Shown here: positions 1 through 8,751 of the stretch, in pieces | Layout of the letters: every line of letters starts with the position of its first letter | Position numbering within the stretch: the first letter of the stretch is position 1 | Assembly (NCBI RefSeq): GCF_900169175.1 | Contig: NZ_FXZM01000013.1 | Coordinates: 23,284 to 87,283 of the forward strand | Origin: Brevibacterium jeotgali | GTDB taxonomy: Bacteria; Actinomycetota; Actinomycetes; Actinomycetales; Brevibacteriaceae | DNA: 64,000 nucleotides | Direction of reading: 5' to 3' | The notes under the pieces: generated by a model | Told to the model about the DNA's origin: nothing | Databases searched by the model: none | What the model saw: only the letters and a program-made list of their open reading frames with translations | Position numbers and translations under genes: made by a program

Positions 1-432
1 TCCGGCCGGGACGCCGACGGCCTTCGCCGCGACCTCCGGATGGGCGATCGCCCACGACTTCGGCGCCATCTCCCCGACCACCAGGTGCAGGAACGTGACG
101 AAGAGGAGGGACACGACGAAGGAGCTCACGTCCGCGATGCCCAGCGGCAGACCGATGGCCTCCAGCGCCGGGGTGAGCATGGCGTCGACCGCCGGCTTCG
201 TCACCGCACCCAGTGCGAACGTGCAGGCGGTGATCCCGAACTGCGCGGCGGCGAGCATCATCGTCAGCTCGTTCATCCCGCGCAGCGCGGCCCGTGCCGT
301 CCGGCTGGTCGCCGCGTCCTCCTCGAGACGGTGACGGCGGGCGCCCAGCAGGGCGAACTCGATGACGACGAAGAACGCGCTCAGCACGATGAGGCCGATG
401 GTGGCGACCGCCACGATCCACGGGTTGGTCAT
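1..432 (-). CDS. CNNM/CorC-family (hemolysin-like) membrane protein, partial
   Basis: Starts at 432 (ATG) and runs off the left edge, so only the first 144 residues are visible. They form a CNNM (DUF21) transmembrane domain: an N-terminal helix, the family-typical segment FFVVIEFALLGARRHRLEE, further hydrophobic helices, and VVGEMAPKSWAIAHPE, the usual end of the domain. The CBS and CorC_HlyC domains are expected off-window. Members are linked to Mg/Co or other divalent-metal export or homeostasis. Its start overlaps the stop of the gene at 429-1790 by four bases (ATGA), so the two are translationally coupled paralogues that probably work as a pair. The exact ion is not inferable. Confidence 0.9.
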   Translation of the reverse strand, partial: MTNPWIVAVATIGLIVLSAFFVVIEFALLGARRHRLEEDAATSRTARAALRGMNELTMMLAAAQFGITACTFALGAVTKPAVDAMLTPALEAIGLPLGIADVSSFVVSLLFVTFLHLVVGEMAPKSWAIAHPEVAAKAVGVPAG

Positions 433-1790
433 CGGTCGTCACCCCCGTCCTCGTGCAGCTCCACGACCGTCTCCGACGGGACATGACTCTCGAGTCGGGC
501 GACTTCGACGGTGAGGAACCGCCGCGGGGGCTCGTCCTCCGCCAGCTCGGCCCCTTCGGGGTCGAGGTCGACACGGACCGAGTCCCCCGGCTCCGGAAGG
601 TCGCCCAGCTCAGCGATGACCAGTCCGGCGACCGTCTCATAGTCCCCGCGCGGAAGGCTGTGTCCGATGGCGCGCTCGACTTCATCCACGTGCACGTCGC
701 CGGCCACGTTCCACACACCGTCCTCGACGTGCTCGATCAGAGGCGTCGGTTCATCGTCGTGCTCGTCGGTCAGTTCGCCGGCGACCTCCTCGGCGAGGTC
801 CTCGGCGGTGAGGATGCCGTCGAAGGATCCGTGCTCGTCGACCACGCAGACCAGTTCCTCGCCGATCGTGCGCAGTCGTTCCAGTGCGGTCGGCAGCGGC
901 ATGAGGCCGGGGAGCACCGTGACGTCCCGCATGAGGTCCGCAGCGGTGCGCGAGGAGTCGGCGGCCAACGGGAGGACGTCGATGAGGTGGATGAGGCCCA
1001 CCAGCTGCTCCTCCTGGACCACGGGGTACCGGGTGTGGGCTCCTGCCATGCGGCGGCGGACCTCGGCGACAGGGGTGTCCGCCTGGACGACGTCCACGCG
1101 ATTGCGCGGGATCATGGCGTGCTCGACGGTCCGGTGCGGGAAGTCGAGGATGCGGTCGAGGATGAGTGACATGTCCGCCGACAGATCGCCGCTGGACCGG
1201 GAGTCGCTCACGATGTGCTCCAGGTCCTGGGCGGTCGCGCTCTGGTCGATGTCCTCGATGGGCTCGATCCGCAGCAGTCTCAGCAGTAGGTTCGACGACC
1301 GGTCGAAGAAGGTGACGAGCCAGCCGAACAGGATCAGGTAGACGCGGGTGGGAGCGGCGAGGGCCTTGGCGAGGGGTTCCGGGTTCGCGATCGCGAGGTT
1401 CTTCGGATACAGCTCGCCGAAGAGCATCTGCACGATCGTCGACAGACCCAGTGCCAGCACGGTGCCGACGGAGATGCTGACCGCCGGGGGGATGCCGATG
1501 CCGTCGAAGAGCGCACCGAGCGCTTCGCCCACGAGCGGCTCTGCGACATAGCCGACGAGCAGGCCGGTCACCGTGATCCCGAGCTGCGCGCCGGACAGCA
1601 TGAACGACGTGCGCTCCGTGATCCGCAGGGCGCTGCGCGCAGCGGAGTCGCCGGCATCCGCACTGGCCCGCAGCCGTACACGGTCCACCGACATGTAGGC
1701 GAACTCCTGGGCGACGAAGAAGCCGTTGGCCGCGATGATGGCGAGGATGACCAGGATCCCCACCAGCAGGAGGAGCAGGGCGGTCAGCAC
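429..1790 (-). CDS. CNNM/CBS/CorC domain membrane protein (hemolysin C family)
   Basis: A 453-residue protein from a GTG start, with AGGTGAG about nine bases upstream. Order: CNNM transmembrane domain (about 1-200, with FFVAQEFAYMSVDRVRLRA near the start and LFGELYPKNLAIANPEPLA), a CBS pair (about 215-335, with the family motif TVEHAMIPRNRVDVV and the second repeat ending in FDGILTAEDLAEEV), then a CorC_HlyC domain (about 345-435, with GDVHVDEVERAIGHSLP). This is the full-length architecture of the CorB/CorC/HlyC group of divalent-cation homeostasis proteins in the inner membrane. It is the first gene of a coupled two-gene unit reading leftward. Substrate ion unknown. Confidence 0.92.
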   Translation of the reverse strand: MLTALLLLLVGILVILAIIAANGFFVAQEFAYMSVDRVRLRASADAGDSAARSALRITERTSFMLSGAQLGITVTGLLVGYVAEPLVGEALGALFDGIGIPPAVSISVGTVLALGLSTIVQMLFGELYPKNLAIANPEPLAKALAAPTRVYLILFGWLVTFFDRSSNLLLRLLRIEPIEDIDQSATAQDLEHIVSDSRSSGDLSADMSLILDRILDFPHRTVEHAMIPRNRVDVVQADTPVAEVRRRMAGAHTRYPVVQEEQLVGLIHLIDVLPLAADSSRTAADLMRDVTVLPGLMPLPTALERLRTIGEELVCVVDEHGSFDGILTAEDLAEEVAGELTDEHDDEPTPLIEHVEDGVWNVAGDVHVDEVERAIGHSLPRGDYETVAGLVIAELGDLPEPGDSVRVDLDPEGAELAEDEPPRRFLTVEVARLESHVPSETVVELHEDGGDDR

Positions 1791-1867
1791 GAGTGCCGCT
1801 CACCTGCTCGAGATGGGGGTTCGTCGCTCACTGCGATGCGCTGTCCTTCCGCGGTCGTCGACCCTTT

Positions 1868-1894
1868 TGAGGCAAGTACGTTGTGAGGCAAGTA
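1868..1894. repeat. two direct 11-bp repeats upstream of the CNNM pair
   Basis: TGAGGCAAGTA occurs at 1868-1878 and again at 1884-1894, 16 bp apart. The pair lies 78-104 bases upstream of the GTG start of the 429-1790 gene. The spacing and position suggest a tandem operator. AGGCAAG-type cores resemble the half-sites of DtxR/MntR-type metal regulators, which would suit a metal-homeostasis operon, but that link is inference. Confidence 0.5.
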
Positions 1895-1957
1895 TACGAG
1901 GACCGTCGTGCCCACCAGTAGGCGCCGCCTTCGTCACTTCACCTCCATGCGCACTCC

Positions 1958-3265
1958 TCACAGTCGACGGCGCGACTGCACAGCGTAGTTCCGACCCACC
2001 GTCATCTGGTGCGCGGCGGTGAGGAGTGTCGCCAGTACCAGGATGCCCAGGCCGCTCACGAGTGCGGCTCGCAGCCCGAACAGCGCCAGCAGGCCGCTCA
2101 CACCCATGACTCCCAGCGCATTCGCGGTGCGCAGATGCGCGAACAGCTCTGCGCGCCTGTCCGCAGGCGCCAGGCGGTCCACTGCGAGTGAGTAGAACGT
2201 GCCCAGCATCGGCAGGAAGATGCCCACGACGAAGGCTCCTGCCAGCGTGACGCTCAGATGCGCGTCGAAGAGCGCCACACCCATTCCGGCCGAGGACGCG
2301 GCCAGGAAGCCTGCGACCCACCACACGCTGGGCGTGCGATTGCGCACGCTCACCCAGACGCCGCCCAGGACGGATCCGATGCACAGCGCCAGCGCGAAGA
2401 TGAACGCCCACCCGGGATCGAGGCCGAAGGACAGTGCGAAGGCAACGGCGCCGACCTCGATCGCGGCGACAGAGGCTCCCGTCGCCAGCGAGCAGGTCAG
2501 CCAGAGGAGCACCGTCCCCGGCAGGCGCGAGGACGAACGGCGCTCTGTCTTGTCCACGCGCACGCCGTGTGCGTCCGGGATGCTCGGCATGAGGACCAGG
2601 GGGCCGATGCCGAGCACCGTGATCGCGATCATCGCCCAGACCGGCGAGACAGCACCGAGCACAGATGCGAGCACGGGCGACAGTGCGAAGGACACCTCGT
2701 TCAGGGTCGCGGCGACGCCCAGTGCCCGCGGGAGCTTGCCGGGTTCCACGATGTGATTGAGCAGGGTCCGCTGGAAGCCGTACGCGGCACCGTTGACCAG
2801 CCCTGCTGCGACGACGGCCACCATGAGGCTCGCGAAGGGAGCGGACACTGCCGCCAGCACCGTGACGAGGGCGAGCGCGAGCGTCCGCACTGCGATGAGA
2901 GCGCGCAGGTAGTGCACCGCGTTGAAGCGGGCGCCCAGGCGTGAGACCGGCACGGAGCCGATCACCTGCGCGGCGGTCATCGCGAAGACCAGGCCGGCTC
3001 CGGCCTCGGCGGAACCCGTCAGGGGCAGCGCGATGAGGGCGAACGCGATCGGGGCGGCCGCCTGCGGCACTCCGAACGATCCGTATCCGATCTGCCAGCG
3101 GAGCACATGCCAGCGCGAGTGCGTGGCACGTCCGCGCGGCGGCGGTCCGCTCGGCGGCGTCACGGCGGCATCGTCCCCCTGCCCCGGACCTTCACCTGCT
3201 GCGCTCACAGCGGATAGTCCATCACGTTTCCCGCTCATGGGTCCGGAAGCCGAAGTTGAGATCAT
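1958..3265 (-). CDS. MFS transporter
   Basis: About 435 residues with a hydrophilic, proline/glycine-rich N-terminal tail (about 1-45) and then roughly twelve hydrophobic segments in two halves separated by a charged loop (DAHGVRVDKTERRSSSR). Features such as VIGSVPVSRLGARFNAVHYLR resemble the MFS loop between helices 2 and 3. This is a single-protein secondary transporter or efflux pump; the substrate cannot be told. Starts at 3265 (ATG) or 3271 (TTG) are both possible and neither has a good ribosome binding site. A 15-bp palindrome sits directly over the start. Divergent from the solute-binding gene at 3403. Confidence 0.85.
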   Translation of the reverse strand: MISTSASGPMSGKRDGLSAVSAAGEGPGQGDDAAVTPPSGPPPRGRATHSRWHVLRWQIGYGSFGVPQAAAPIAFALIALPLTGSAEAGAGLVFAMTAAQVIGSVPVSRLGARFNAVHYLRALIAVRTLALALVTVLAAVSAPFASLMVAVVAAGLVNGAAYGFQRTLLNHIVEPGKLPRALGVAATLNEVSFALSPVLASVLGAVSPVWAMIAITVLGIGPLVLMPSIPDAHGVRVDKTERRSSSRLPGTVLLWLTCSLATGASVAAIEVGAVAFALSFGLDPGWAFIFALALCIGSVLGGVWVSVRNRTPSVWWVAGFLAASSAGMGVALFDAHLSVTLAGAFVVGIFLPMLGTFYSLAVDRLAPADRRAELFAHLRTANALGVMGVSGLLALFGLRAALVSGLGILVLATLLTAAHQMTVGRNYAVQSRRRL

Positions 3266-3269
3266 CTTC

Positions 3270-3284
3270 AAATCCGACGGATTT
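3270..3284. promoter_or_regulatory. 15-bp palindrome at the start of the MFS gene (candidate operator)
   Basis: AAATCCGACGGATTT is a perfect inverted repeat (7+1+7) lying across the start region of the leftward MFS gene and about 120 bases before the rightward solute-binding gene. It is the most AT-rich symmetrical element of this divergent intergenic region. A regulator bound here would block the MFS promoter or start. The cognate regulator is unknown. Confidence 0.45.
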
Positions 3285-3402
3285 CACAGTAGTGTGATGC
3301 CATCGGTCGGCGCACGTCCGGGTCTGTGACGCGACACCGCAAGGAAGCGGTGGAGGGGCAGGCGAGGACGACGACGCCTTGGGAACTCAAAGAGGAGTGA
3401 AC

Positions 3403-4683
3403 ATGACATCGGCCCGGAAACATCGACTCTCCGCAGCCGTCGCGGTCGCGGCCACGACGAGTCTGCTGATCAGCGGATGCGCGGGAGGCGCAGGCTCCGC
3501 AGACGAGGGAGGCTCTGGCGAAGGATACGAGTTCGGAGCGCCGCAGGAGGAGGTCGATGCGGCGATCGCGGACCTCGACCCCGTGGAGATCACCTATCAG
3601 GCGGGCGCGCAGTCTCCCAACTCCGTCTCCGCGATGAACGGCAATCAGTTCAAGGAGTACGTCGAGGAGCGATCCGGCGGGAAGGTCACGGTCGACGTGG
3701 TGTGGGGCCAGGCGATCGCCGGCTACGCGGAGATCGTCGATGCGCTGGGAGACGGTCGGATCGACGTATCCTATGCCCTGCCGATCTATGAGCCCGCGAA
3801 GTTCCCGGAATTCGATGCGCTCACGACGGCGACCGCGGGTATGCCGAATTCGCCGGTGCTCGGCGAGATGATCGGCAACGCCGCGGTCATGGACAATGCG
3901 TGGAACTCGGAGGAGCTGCTCGGCACCTACGAGGAGCTCGGCCTGACACCACTCACACCCATGATCAGCACGGGCTCGTACGTCTCTGTGTGCGGCGACG
4001 ACGGGACCACGCTGGACGACTACCAGGGTCGCCAGATCCGCGTGGCGAGTGTGGCGCACGAAGCCCAGGTGCAGGAGCTGGGCGGCTCGCCCGTCTCCAT
4101 GGAGTACGTCGAGGTCTTCGAGGCACTGCAGCGCGGAACTGTCGACTGCACGTTCGCCCAGATGCTGCCGTCCGAGGAGACGGGGCTCCTCGAGGTGGCG
4201 AAGAACGTCTCGTACACCACTGCGGAGAACAGCCTCTCGGGTCGATCCGCCGGGGCGAACCTCGCCGGAGTGGGCTACCAGAACCTGCCGCTGGCGTATC
4301 AGCAGATCATCTTCGATTCGCAGATGTCAGGCTTCGCTGCGAGCAACGAGGTCATCTCGGAGGGCACTTCACGAGGCGTCCAGCAGCTGCTCGACGCCGG
4401 CGGTGAGATCACTCAGATGGAGGAGGAGACGGACGAGCGCATCGGACAGACGAATGATGAACTGCTCGCCGAGATCGAGGACAGCGGCGTCATCGGATCC
4501 GACGTGACGGGTCGGACGGACGAGGCGATCGATAAGTGGACTCAGGTCGCTGAGGAGCTCGGGATCACCGAGGAGGGCGACTTCGAGAACATGCCGGAGT
4601 GGTTCAACGCGGACGACTACGACTACGACGCATTCGCTGAAAGGGTGTTCGAGGAGACGGCTCTGCCGCACCGACCGAGCTGA
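3403..4683 (+). CDS. TRAP-type (DctP-like) substrate-binding lipoprotein, copy 1
   Basis: The start is taken at 3403 because AAAGAGGAG lies just upstream; this gives 426 residues. A lipoprotein signal peptide ends in LLISGC, with the lipid-anchored Cys at 26. The mature part looks like a DctP/TRAP periplasmic-type binding protein: EITYQAGAQSPN at the first strand, an RSGGKVTVDVVWGQAIAG segment, GRQIRVAS (the conserved ligand-Arg region) and YVEVFEALQRGTVDC, which matches the DctP signature of a strand-helix before the second lobe. It would be anchored outside the membrane and bind an organic acid or similar ligand. No DctQ/DctM permease genes are in the window. A near-identical second copy follows at 4794. 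Confidence 0.85.
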   Translation: MTSARKHRLSAAVAVAATTSLLISGCAGGAGSADEGGSGEGYEFGAPQEEVDAAIADLDPVEITYQAGAQSPNSVSAMNGNQFKEYVEERSGGKVTVDVVWGQAIAGYAEIVDALGDGRIDVSYALPIYEPAKFPEFDALTTATAGMPNSPVLGEMIGNAAVMDNAWNSEELLGTYEELGLTPLTPMISTGSYVSVCGDDGTTLDDYQGRQIRVASVAHEAQVQELGGSPVSMEYVEVFEALQRGTVDCTFAQMLPSEETGLLEVAKNVSYTTAENSLSGRSAGANLAGVGYQNLPLAYQQIIFDSQMSGFAASNEVISEGTSRGVQQLLDAGGEITQMEEETDERIGQTNDELLAEIEDSGVIGSDVTGRTDEAIDKWTQVAEELGITEEGDFENMPEWFNADDYDYDAFAERVFEETALPHRPS

Positions 4684-4706
4684 GGCTCCCGGACAATCTC
4701 CGCCTG

Positions 4707-4747
4707 CAGACCACTGCGCCCCCGACTGCCGGGGGCGCACTGGTCTG
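4707..4747 (+). terminator. stem-loop between the two solute-binding genes
   Basis: A 17-position stem with one C/C mismatch and a 7-base loop (left arm CAGACCACTGCGCCCCC at 4707-4723, right arm 4731-4747). It starts 24 bases after the stop of copy 1 and ends 46 bases before copy 2. There is no T-run, as is common in high-GC Gram-positives. It may end copy 1 transcripts or weaken read-through into copy 2. Confidence 0.65.
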
Positions 4748-4793
4748 TGGTCGCCTGGTCTGTGGCCGCCGGTGGATCGACGACTATTGAGGA

Positions 4794-6086
4794 ATGAGCG
4801 TGACAGCAATCCAGGACCGCCGGCTCACAGTGGGCGCGATGTCTGCCGCCTCAGCAGTGGTGCTTCTCAGCGCCTGTGCAGGAGGCGCTGGCACGACCGC
4901 CGGCGAAGGAGGCGGCGGCGGAAGCGGCTTCGCATACGGATCCTCGCAGGAGGAGGTCGATGCAGTCCTCGCGGACCTCGATCCCGTGGAGATCACCTTC
5001 CAGGCGGGCGCGATGTCACCTGAGGCCATGTCCGCTCCGAACGGCCACCGCTTCCATGAGTACGTCGAGGAGCGCTCCGGCGGGAAGATCTCCGTCGACG
5101 TGGTCTGGGGCCAGTCCATCGCCGGCTACGGAGAGATCGACGACGCGCTGGCGGACGGACGCATCGACGTCTCCTACGCCCTGCCCATCTACCAGCCCGC
5201 CGAACACCCGGAGTTCAACGCACTCGCGACCGCCACTGCCGGGATGCCCAACTCCCCCGTGCTCGGCGAGATGATCGGCAATGCAGCCCTCGTCGACATG
5301 GCCTGGAACTCCGATGAGCTGCTCGCCACCTACGAAGAGCAGGGTCTCACGCCGCTGACCCCGATGATCAGCACGGGGACGTATCTGTCCGCATGCGGGG
5401 AGGAGGGGACCGCGCTGGAGGACTATGACGGTCGACAGATCCGCGTGGCGAGCGTCGCTCACGAGCAGCAGGTGCAGGAGCTGGGCGGCTCGCCGGTCTC
5501 CCTGGAGTACGTCGAGGTCTTCGAAGCGCTGCAGCGCGGGACCGTCGACTGCACGATCACCCAGCTGCCGACAGCGGAGGAGACGGGCCTGCTCGACGTC
5601 GCCACGCATGTGGCGTACACGACCGAGGAGAACAGCTTCTCCGGACGACCGGCCGGAGCGAACCTCGCGGGAGTCGGCTACCAGAACCTCCCTCTGGCCT
5701 ACCAGCAGATCGTCTTCGACTCCCAGACGGGCGGCTTCGCCTCGAGCAACGAGGTCATCGCGCAAGGCAGCGCCCGGGCCATCGAACAGCTCATGGACGC
5801 CGGCGGCGAGATCGGGCCGATGGACGAGGATGCCGATGAGCGCATCGGTGCGACCAACGACGAACTGCTGACCGACGTCGAGGAGTCTGGACTCATCGGG
5901 TCGGACGTTCAGGGTCGTACTGCGGAGGCGGTGGACAAGTGGCGGCAGGTCGCCGAAGAGCTCGGGTACACCGAGGAGGGCGGCTTCGAGGACATGCACG
6001 AGTGGTTCGATGCGGACGACTACGACTTCGAACCGTTCGCTGAAAGACTGTTCGAAGAGGTCGCGGTGCCGCACCGGCCCAGATGA
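4794..6086 (+). CDS. TRAP-type (DctP-like) substrate-binding lipoprotein, copy 2
   Basis: 430 residues. The signal peptide ends in VVLLSAC, with Cys 28 as the lipidation site. From about residue 50 on it aligns without gaps to the protein at 3403-4683, and most positions are identical by eye, including RSGGK-VDVVWGQ, GRQIRVASVAHE-QVQELGGSPVS and EYVEVFEALQRGTVDC. Differences cluster in the signal peptide and the C-terminal third. This is a recent tandem duplication of a family-7/DctP binding protein. The start has only GAGG a few bases upstream. No permease genes are adjacent, so it must serve a transporter encoded elsewhere or act as a sensor or scavenger. Confidence 0.85.
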   Translation: MSVTAIQDRRLTVGAMSAASAVVLLSACAGGAGTTAGEGGGGGSGFAYGSSQEEVDAVLADLDPVEITFQAGAMSPEAMSAPNGHRFHEYVEERSGGKISVDVVWGQSIAGYGEIDDALADGRIDVSYALPIYQPAEHPEFNALATATAGMPNSPVLGEMIGNAALVDMAWNSDELLATYEEQGLTPLTPMISTGTYLSACGEEGTALEDYDGRQIRVASVAHEQQVQELGGSPVSLEYVEVFEALQRGTVDCTITQLPTAEETGLLDVATHVAYTTEENSFSGRPAGANLAGVGYQNLPLAYQQIVFDSQTGGFASSNEVIAQGSARAIEQLMDAGGEIGPMDEDADERIGATNDELLTDVEESGLIGSDVQGRTAEAVDKWRQVAEELGYTEEGGFEDMHEWFDADDYDFEPFAERLFEEVAVPHRPR

Positions 6087-6125
6087 ACAGCGCGCCTGGC
6101 AACGACAGACGCTGGGGCTCCTCGA

Positions 6126-7967
6126 TCAGCTGTCGGTCGGGGACGCGTCCTCATACTGCAGCACGGCGCTGGCCATCATCACGCCGACCATGACGGGGCT
6201 GCGCACAGCGAGCGGGACCACTGGTTCATCGCTGACGAACTCGACAAGACCGGCCGTCTCCAGGCGGCGCAGTTCGTGCTGTGCTCTGAGGTGGAATATC
6301 TGCGACAGGCCGTCAGTGGGGGCTCGCACGGCGTCAGAGTCCGGCACGACTGCTTCCATGATCCGTGCGATCGTCTGTGCCACGGCAGGACGAATCATCG
6401 GCCCCACCGTGGTGAAAAGGGGATTGGTGACGATCTCGGAGACGTAAACAGAGATGAGCTCGTCAGCCGTGTCCAGCGAGAGTGCCGCCGCGGAAGTGAG
6501 CGAATCGGCGCGGGGGCCGGGACGAACCCTGGTGGACGTCAGCTCGATCACACCGGCCTCGTGTAGGCCGGTCCACCACGCCATCAGCTCAGGCAGCTCC
6601 TTGGCGGACTGCACATACACCCGCTGCCGTTCATACACCGGGCGACCCAGATCTTCAGTCAAAGTATCCCAGTCGGGGTGCACCGGCCGTGTGGCGGCCC
6701 CTTCGGCGGAGACGCCGATCATGGCCGCGACCGTTGCAATGTCGCGGCGACGGGGTACACCGGCCTGAGTGATCGCCTGTGAAGTCCCGATCCAGTCGAG
6801 CAGCGTCCGGGTGGCGGAGATCAGGCGCAGCTCCGCCACCAGGGGGCGGCGCTGTTCGTCGTCAAGGGCTTCTGCTGTGTGAACCGCGTCAAGCACCGCA
6901 GCCGAGGCGGCGCCGTACCCTTCTGCAGATTCGGTGAACACATCATGGGCGTCCTCCCACCCTTCGCGGTCATGGTCGTTGTCCATCCGAAAGTGAACAT
7001 AGTCATGCAGCACTTCAGACGCCCACTCGGCCTGATGGCGGGGATAGATCTCGTCGATCATGTCCCACAAGGCATCGAACTCGTCGGGTGCATGCGGATC
7101 GATGCCCTCGATCGTCGCCTGCTCGACGATCGCTTCCAAGGCGGTGATCTTGGCTTCGGTGGTTCCCGCCGTGGTGTCCGGGTCGTTCTCGAGCCAGGAG
7201 CGGAACTCTGTGACGAAGTTCTGCGACGAGACCGCAGCGGCTGCCGCCGGACCGAACGCACTTCCCGGTGCTGCGGGCCTGTGACTCGACTGCGCTGCTC
7301 CAGGGAGGTACCGATCCGCCAGCTGCGTGTAGGCAGTCTGCTCGTGCTCAGCGAGTGCGATCACAGAGCCTGCGACCAGAAGTGCGCCGCCATGTGCCAG
7401 TGCCAGGCCGCCGTGGTTGCGCATCAGGCTGTCCAGCGATGCATAGGCGCGGCCCTTGCGTGCCAGAGCCAGAAGATCCGGGGCGGCCGAACGACCCCGT
7501 CCCAACTCTTGAGGCACGCTCAGTCTCGCCAATTGTGCCCGGGTGGGCTCCTGGGAGTGCCACGAATCCAGCAGATCCATGCTGGTGCCGATCAGCTGTG
7601 CGGCGCTGGGTCGGCGGGAGGTTGCATCTGGCGCTATGGTGTCGAGGATCCGCGCGGCACGGGCCGCATTCTTCTGCTCCAGGGCATCGCTGACGTCTCG
7701 CAGAGTCGCCAGTGTCCGGGACCGCTGCTCACCCACGGCGGTGAACAGCTCCATGTTGTGCCGCTCAGTGGCGTAGTCCAGGGCCGCGTTGAGCCGGTTG
7801 AGGTCGAGCTCAGAATCAGGGTCGTTGAGATCGATACCTTCTTCAGCCAGCAGCGGAGCAAGTTCGTTCAGCATCTCGTCAGCCAGACCGGGCCGATGCA
7901 CCACGCCGGCCTTCTGCATGGCGGCCTTGACTTCCGGATCCTCGAAGGGTGATTCTGCGTCAGTCAC
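6126..7967 (-). CDS. large protein of unknown function
   Basis: 613 residues from a GTG start with no clear ribosome binding site. I do not recognise a named family. It is mostly helical and acidic, without signal peptide or strong membrane helices. A central part (about 385-430) reads TLLDWIGTSQAITQAGVPRRRDI, a motif type seen in several uncharacterised actinobacterial proteins, where it looks like a small winged-helix-like unit. It is followed by LPELMAWWTGLHEAGVIE, which resembles the same group. Downstream of, and in the same direction as, the macrodomain gene (125-base gap). It lies tail-to-tail with the solute-binding gene. No function is proposed. Confidence 0.8.
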   Translation of the reverse strand: MTDAESPFEDPEVKAAMQKAGVVHRPGLADEMLNELAPLLAEEGIDLNDPDSELDLNRLNAALDYATERHNMELFTAVGEQRSRTLATLRDVSDALEQKNAARAARILDTIAPDATSRRPSAAQLIGTSMDLLDSWHSQEPTRAQLARLSVPQELGRGRSAAPDLLALARKGRAYASLDSLMRNHGGLALAHGGALLVAGSVIALAEHEQTAYTQLADRYLPGAAQSSHRPAAPGSAFGPAAAAAVSSQNFVTEFRSWLENDPDTTAGTTEAKITALEAIVEQATIEGIDPHAPDEFDALWDMIDEIYPRHQAEWASEVLHDYVHFRMDNDHDREGWEDAHDVFTESAEGYGAASAAVLDAVHTAEALDDEQRRPLVAELRLISATRTLLDWIGTSQAITQAGVPRRRDIATVAAMIGVSAEGAATRPVHPDWDTLTEDLGRPVYERQRVYVQSAKELPELMAWWTGLHEAGVIELTSTRVRPGPRADSLTSAAALSLDTADELISVYVSEIVTNPLFTTVGPMIRPAVAQTIARIMEAVVPDSDAVRAPTDGLSQIFHLRAQHELRRLETAGLVEFVSDEPVVPLAVRSPVMVGVMMASAVLQYEDASPTDS

Positions 7968-8092
7968 AGACGGAGATTACCAGCGCCGTACTCCATCTTC
8001 CGAGAACGAGGCCGAATGTCGGTGCCAGCCAGCGGCCCCATCGCCCGCAGAGTTCCCGGAGAAGCCTGCTCTCGCTGCCGATTCTCCCGCAG

Positions 8093-8614
8093 TCACGTGT
8101 CCGTCCACTTCCCGAACGCCTGTTCCGCCTCGTCTCCGAACGGGACGAAGACGACGGTCTCGACAGTCTCTGCAACCTCGGCGGCGGTGTCCTGCACCGT
8201 CTGGACGGCGATGCGAGCGGCGTCGTCCATCGGCCAGCCGTAGATCCCGGCGGAGATCGCGGGGAACGCGACGCTGTGAGCGCCCGCCTCCGCAGCGACC
8301 CGCAGGCTCTCGCGGTAGCAGGAGGCGAGGGTCTCCGACCGGTCCTCGGTCTTCGCGTAGACGGGACCCACGGTGTGGATCACCCAGCGGGCGGACAGCT
8401 TCCCCGCTGTGGTGGCGACGGCCTGCCCGGCGGAGAGCCCGTCCGGAAGCGTGGTCTCGCGGAGTCTGCGGCACTCCTCGAGGATGGCGGGGCCTCCGGC
8501 GCGGTGGATCGCACCGTCCACTCCCCCGCCTCCCCGCAGGCCGGAGTTCGCGGCGTTCACGATCGCGTCGGTTGCTTCCTGCGTGATGTCGCCGGGCCGG
8601 ATCACGATGTCCAT
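8093..8614 (-). CDS. macrodomain protein, probable O-acetyl-ADP-ribose deacetylase
   Basis: 173 residues, the normal length of a stand-alone macrodomain (MacroD/YmdB type). The family motifs are present: GDIT near the start, DAIVNAANSGLRGGGGVDGAIHRAGG (ADP-ribose loop with the Asn/Asp pair used in catalysis), and the phosphate loop FPAISAGIYGWPMDDAARIA. Members remove acetyl or ADP-ribosyl groups from ADP-ribose derivatives and ADP-ribosylated proteins in the cytoplasm. GGAG lies seven bases before the ATG. It is probably cotranscribed with the unknown gene at 6126-7967. Confidence 0.93.
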   Translation of the reverse strand: MDIVIRPGDITQEATDAIVNAANSGLRGGGGVDGAIHRAGGPAILEECRRLRETTLPDGLSAGQAVATTAGKLSARWVIHTVGPVYAKTEDRSETLASCYRESLRVAAEAGAHSVAFPAISAGIYGWPMDDAARIAVQTVQDTAAEVAETVETVVFVPFGDEAEQAFGKWTDT

Positions 8615-8751
8615 GGCGGCGCTCCTTCGCTGATCGGGCCGTTCTGGTCTGGCTGTGCTGGCCCGGCTGTGCTGGTCTGCGTGTTCTGGCTGACCTGGTC
8701 GGTGACCCCACAGTAGTCCGGGTCACCCAGCGCGTGTCTAGGATGGCGGGC

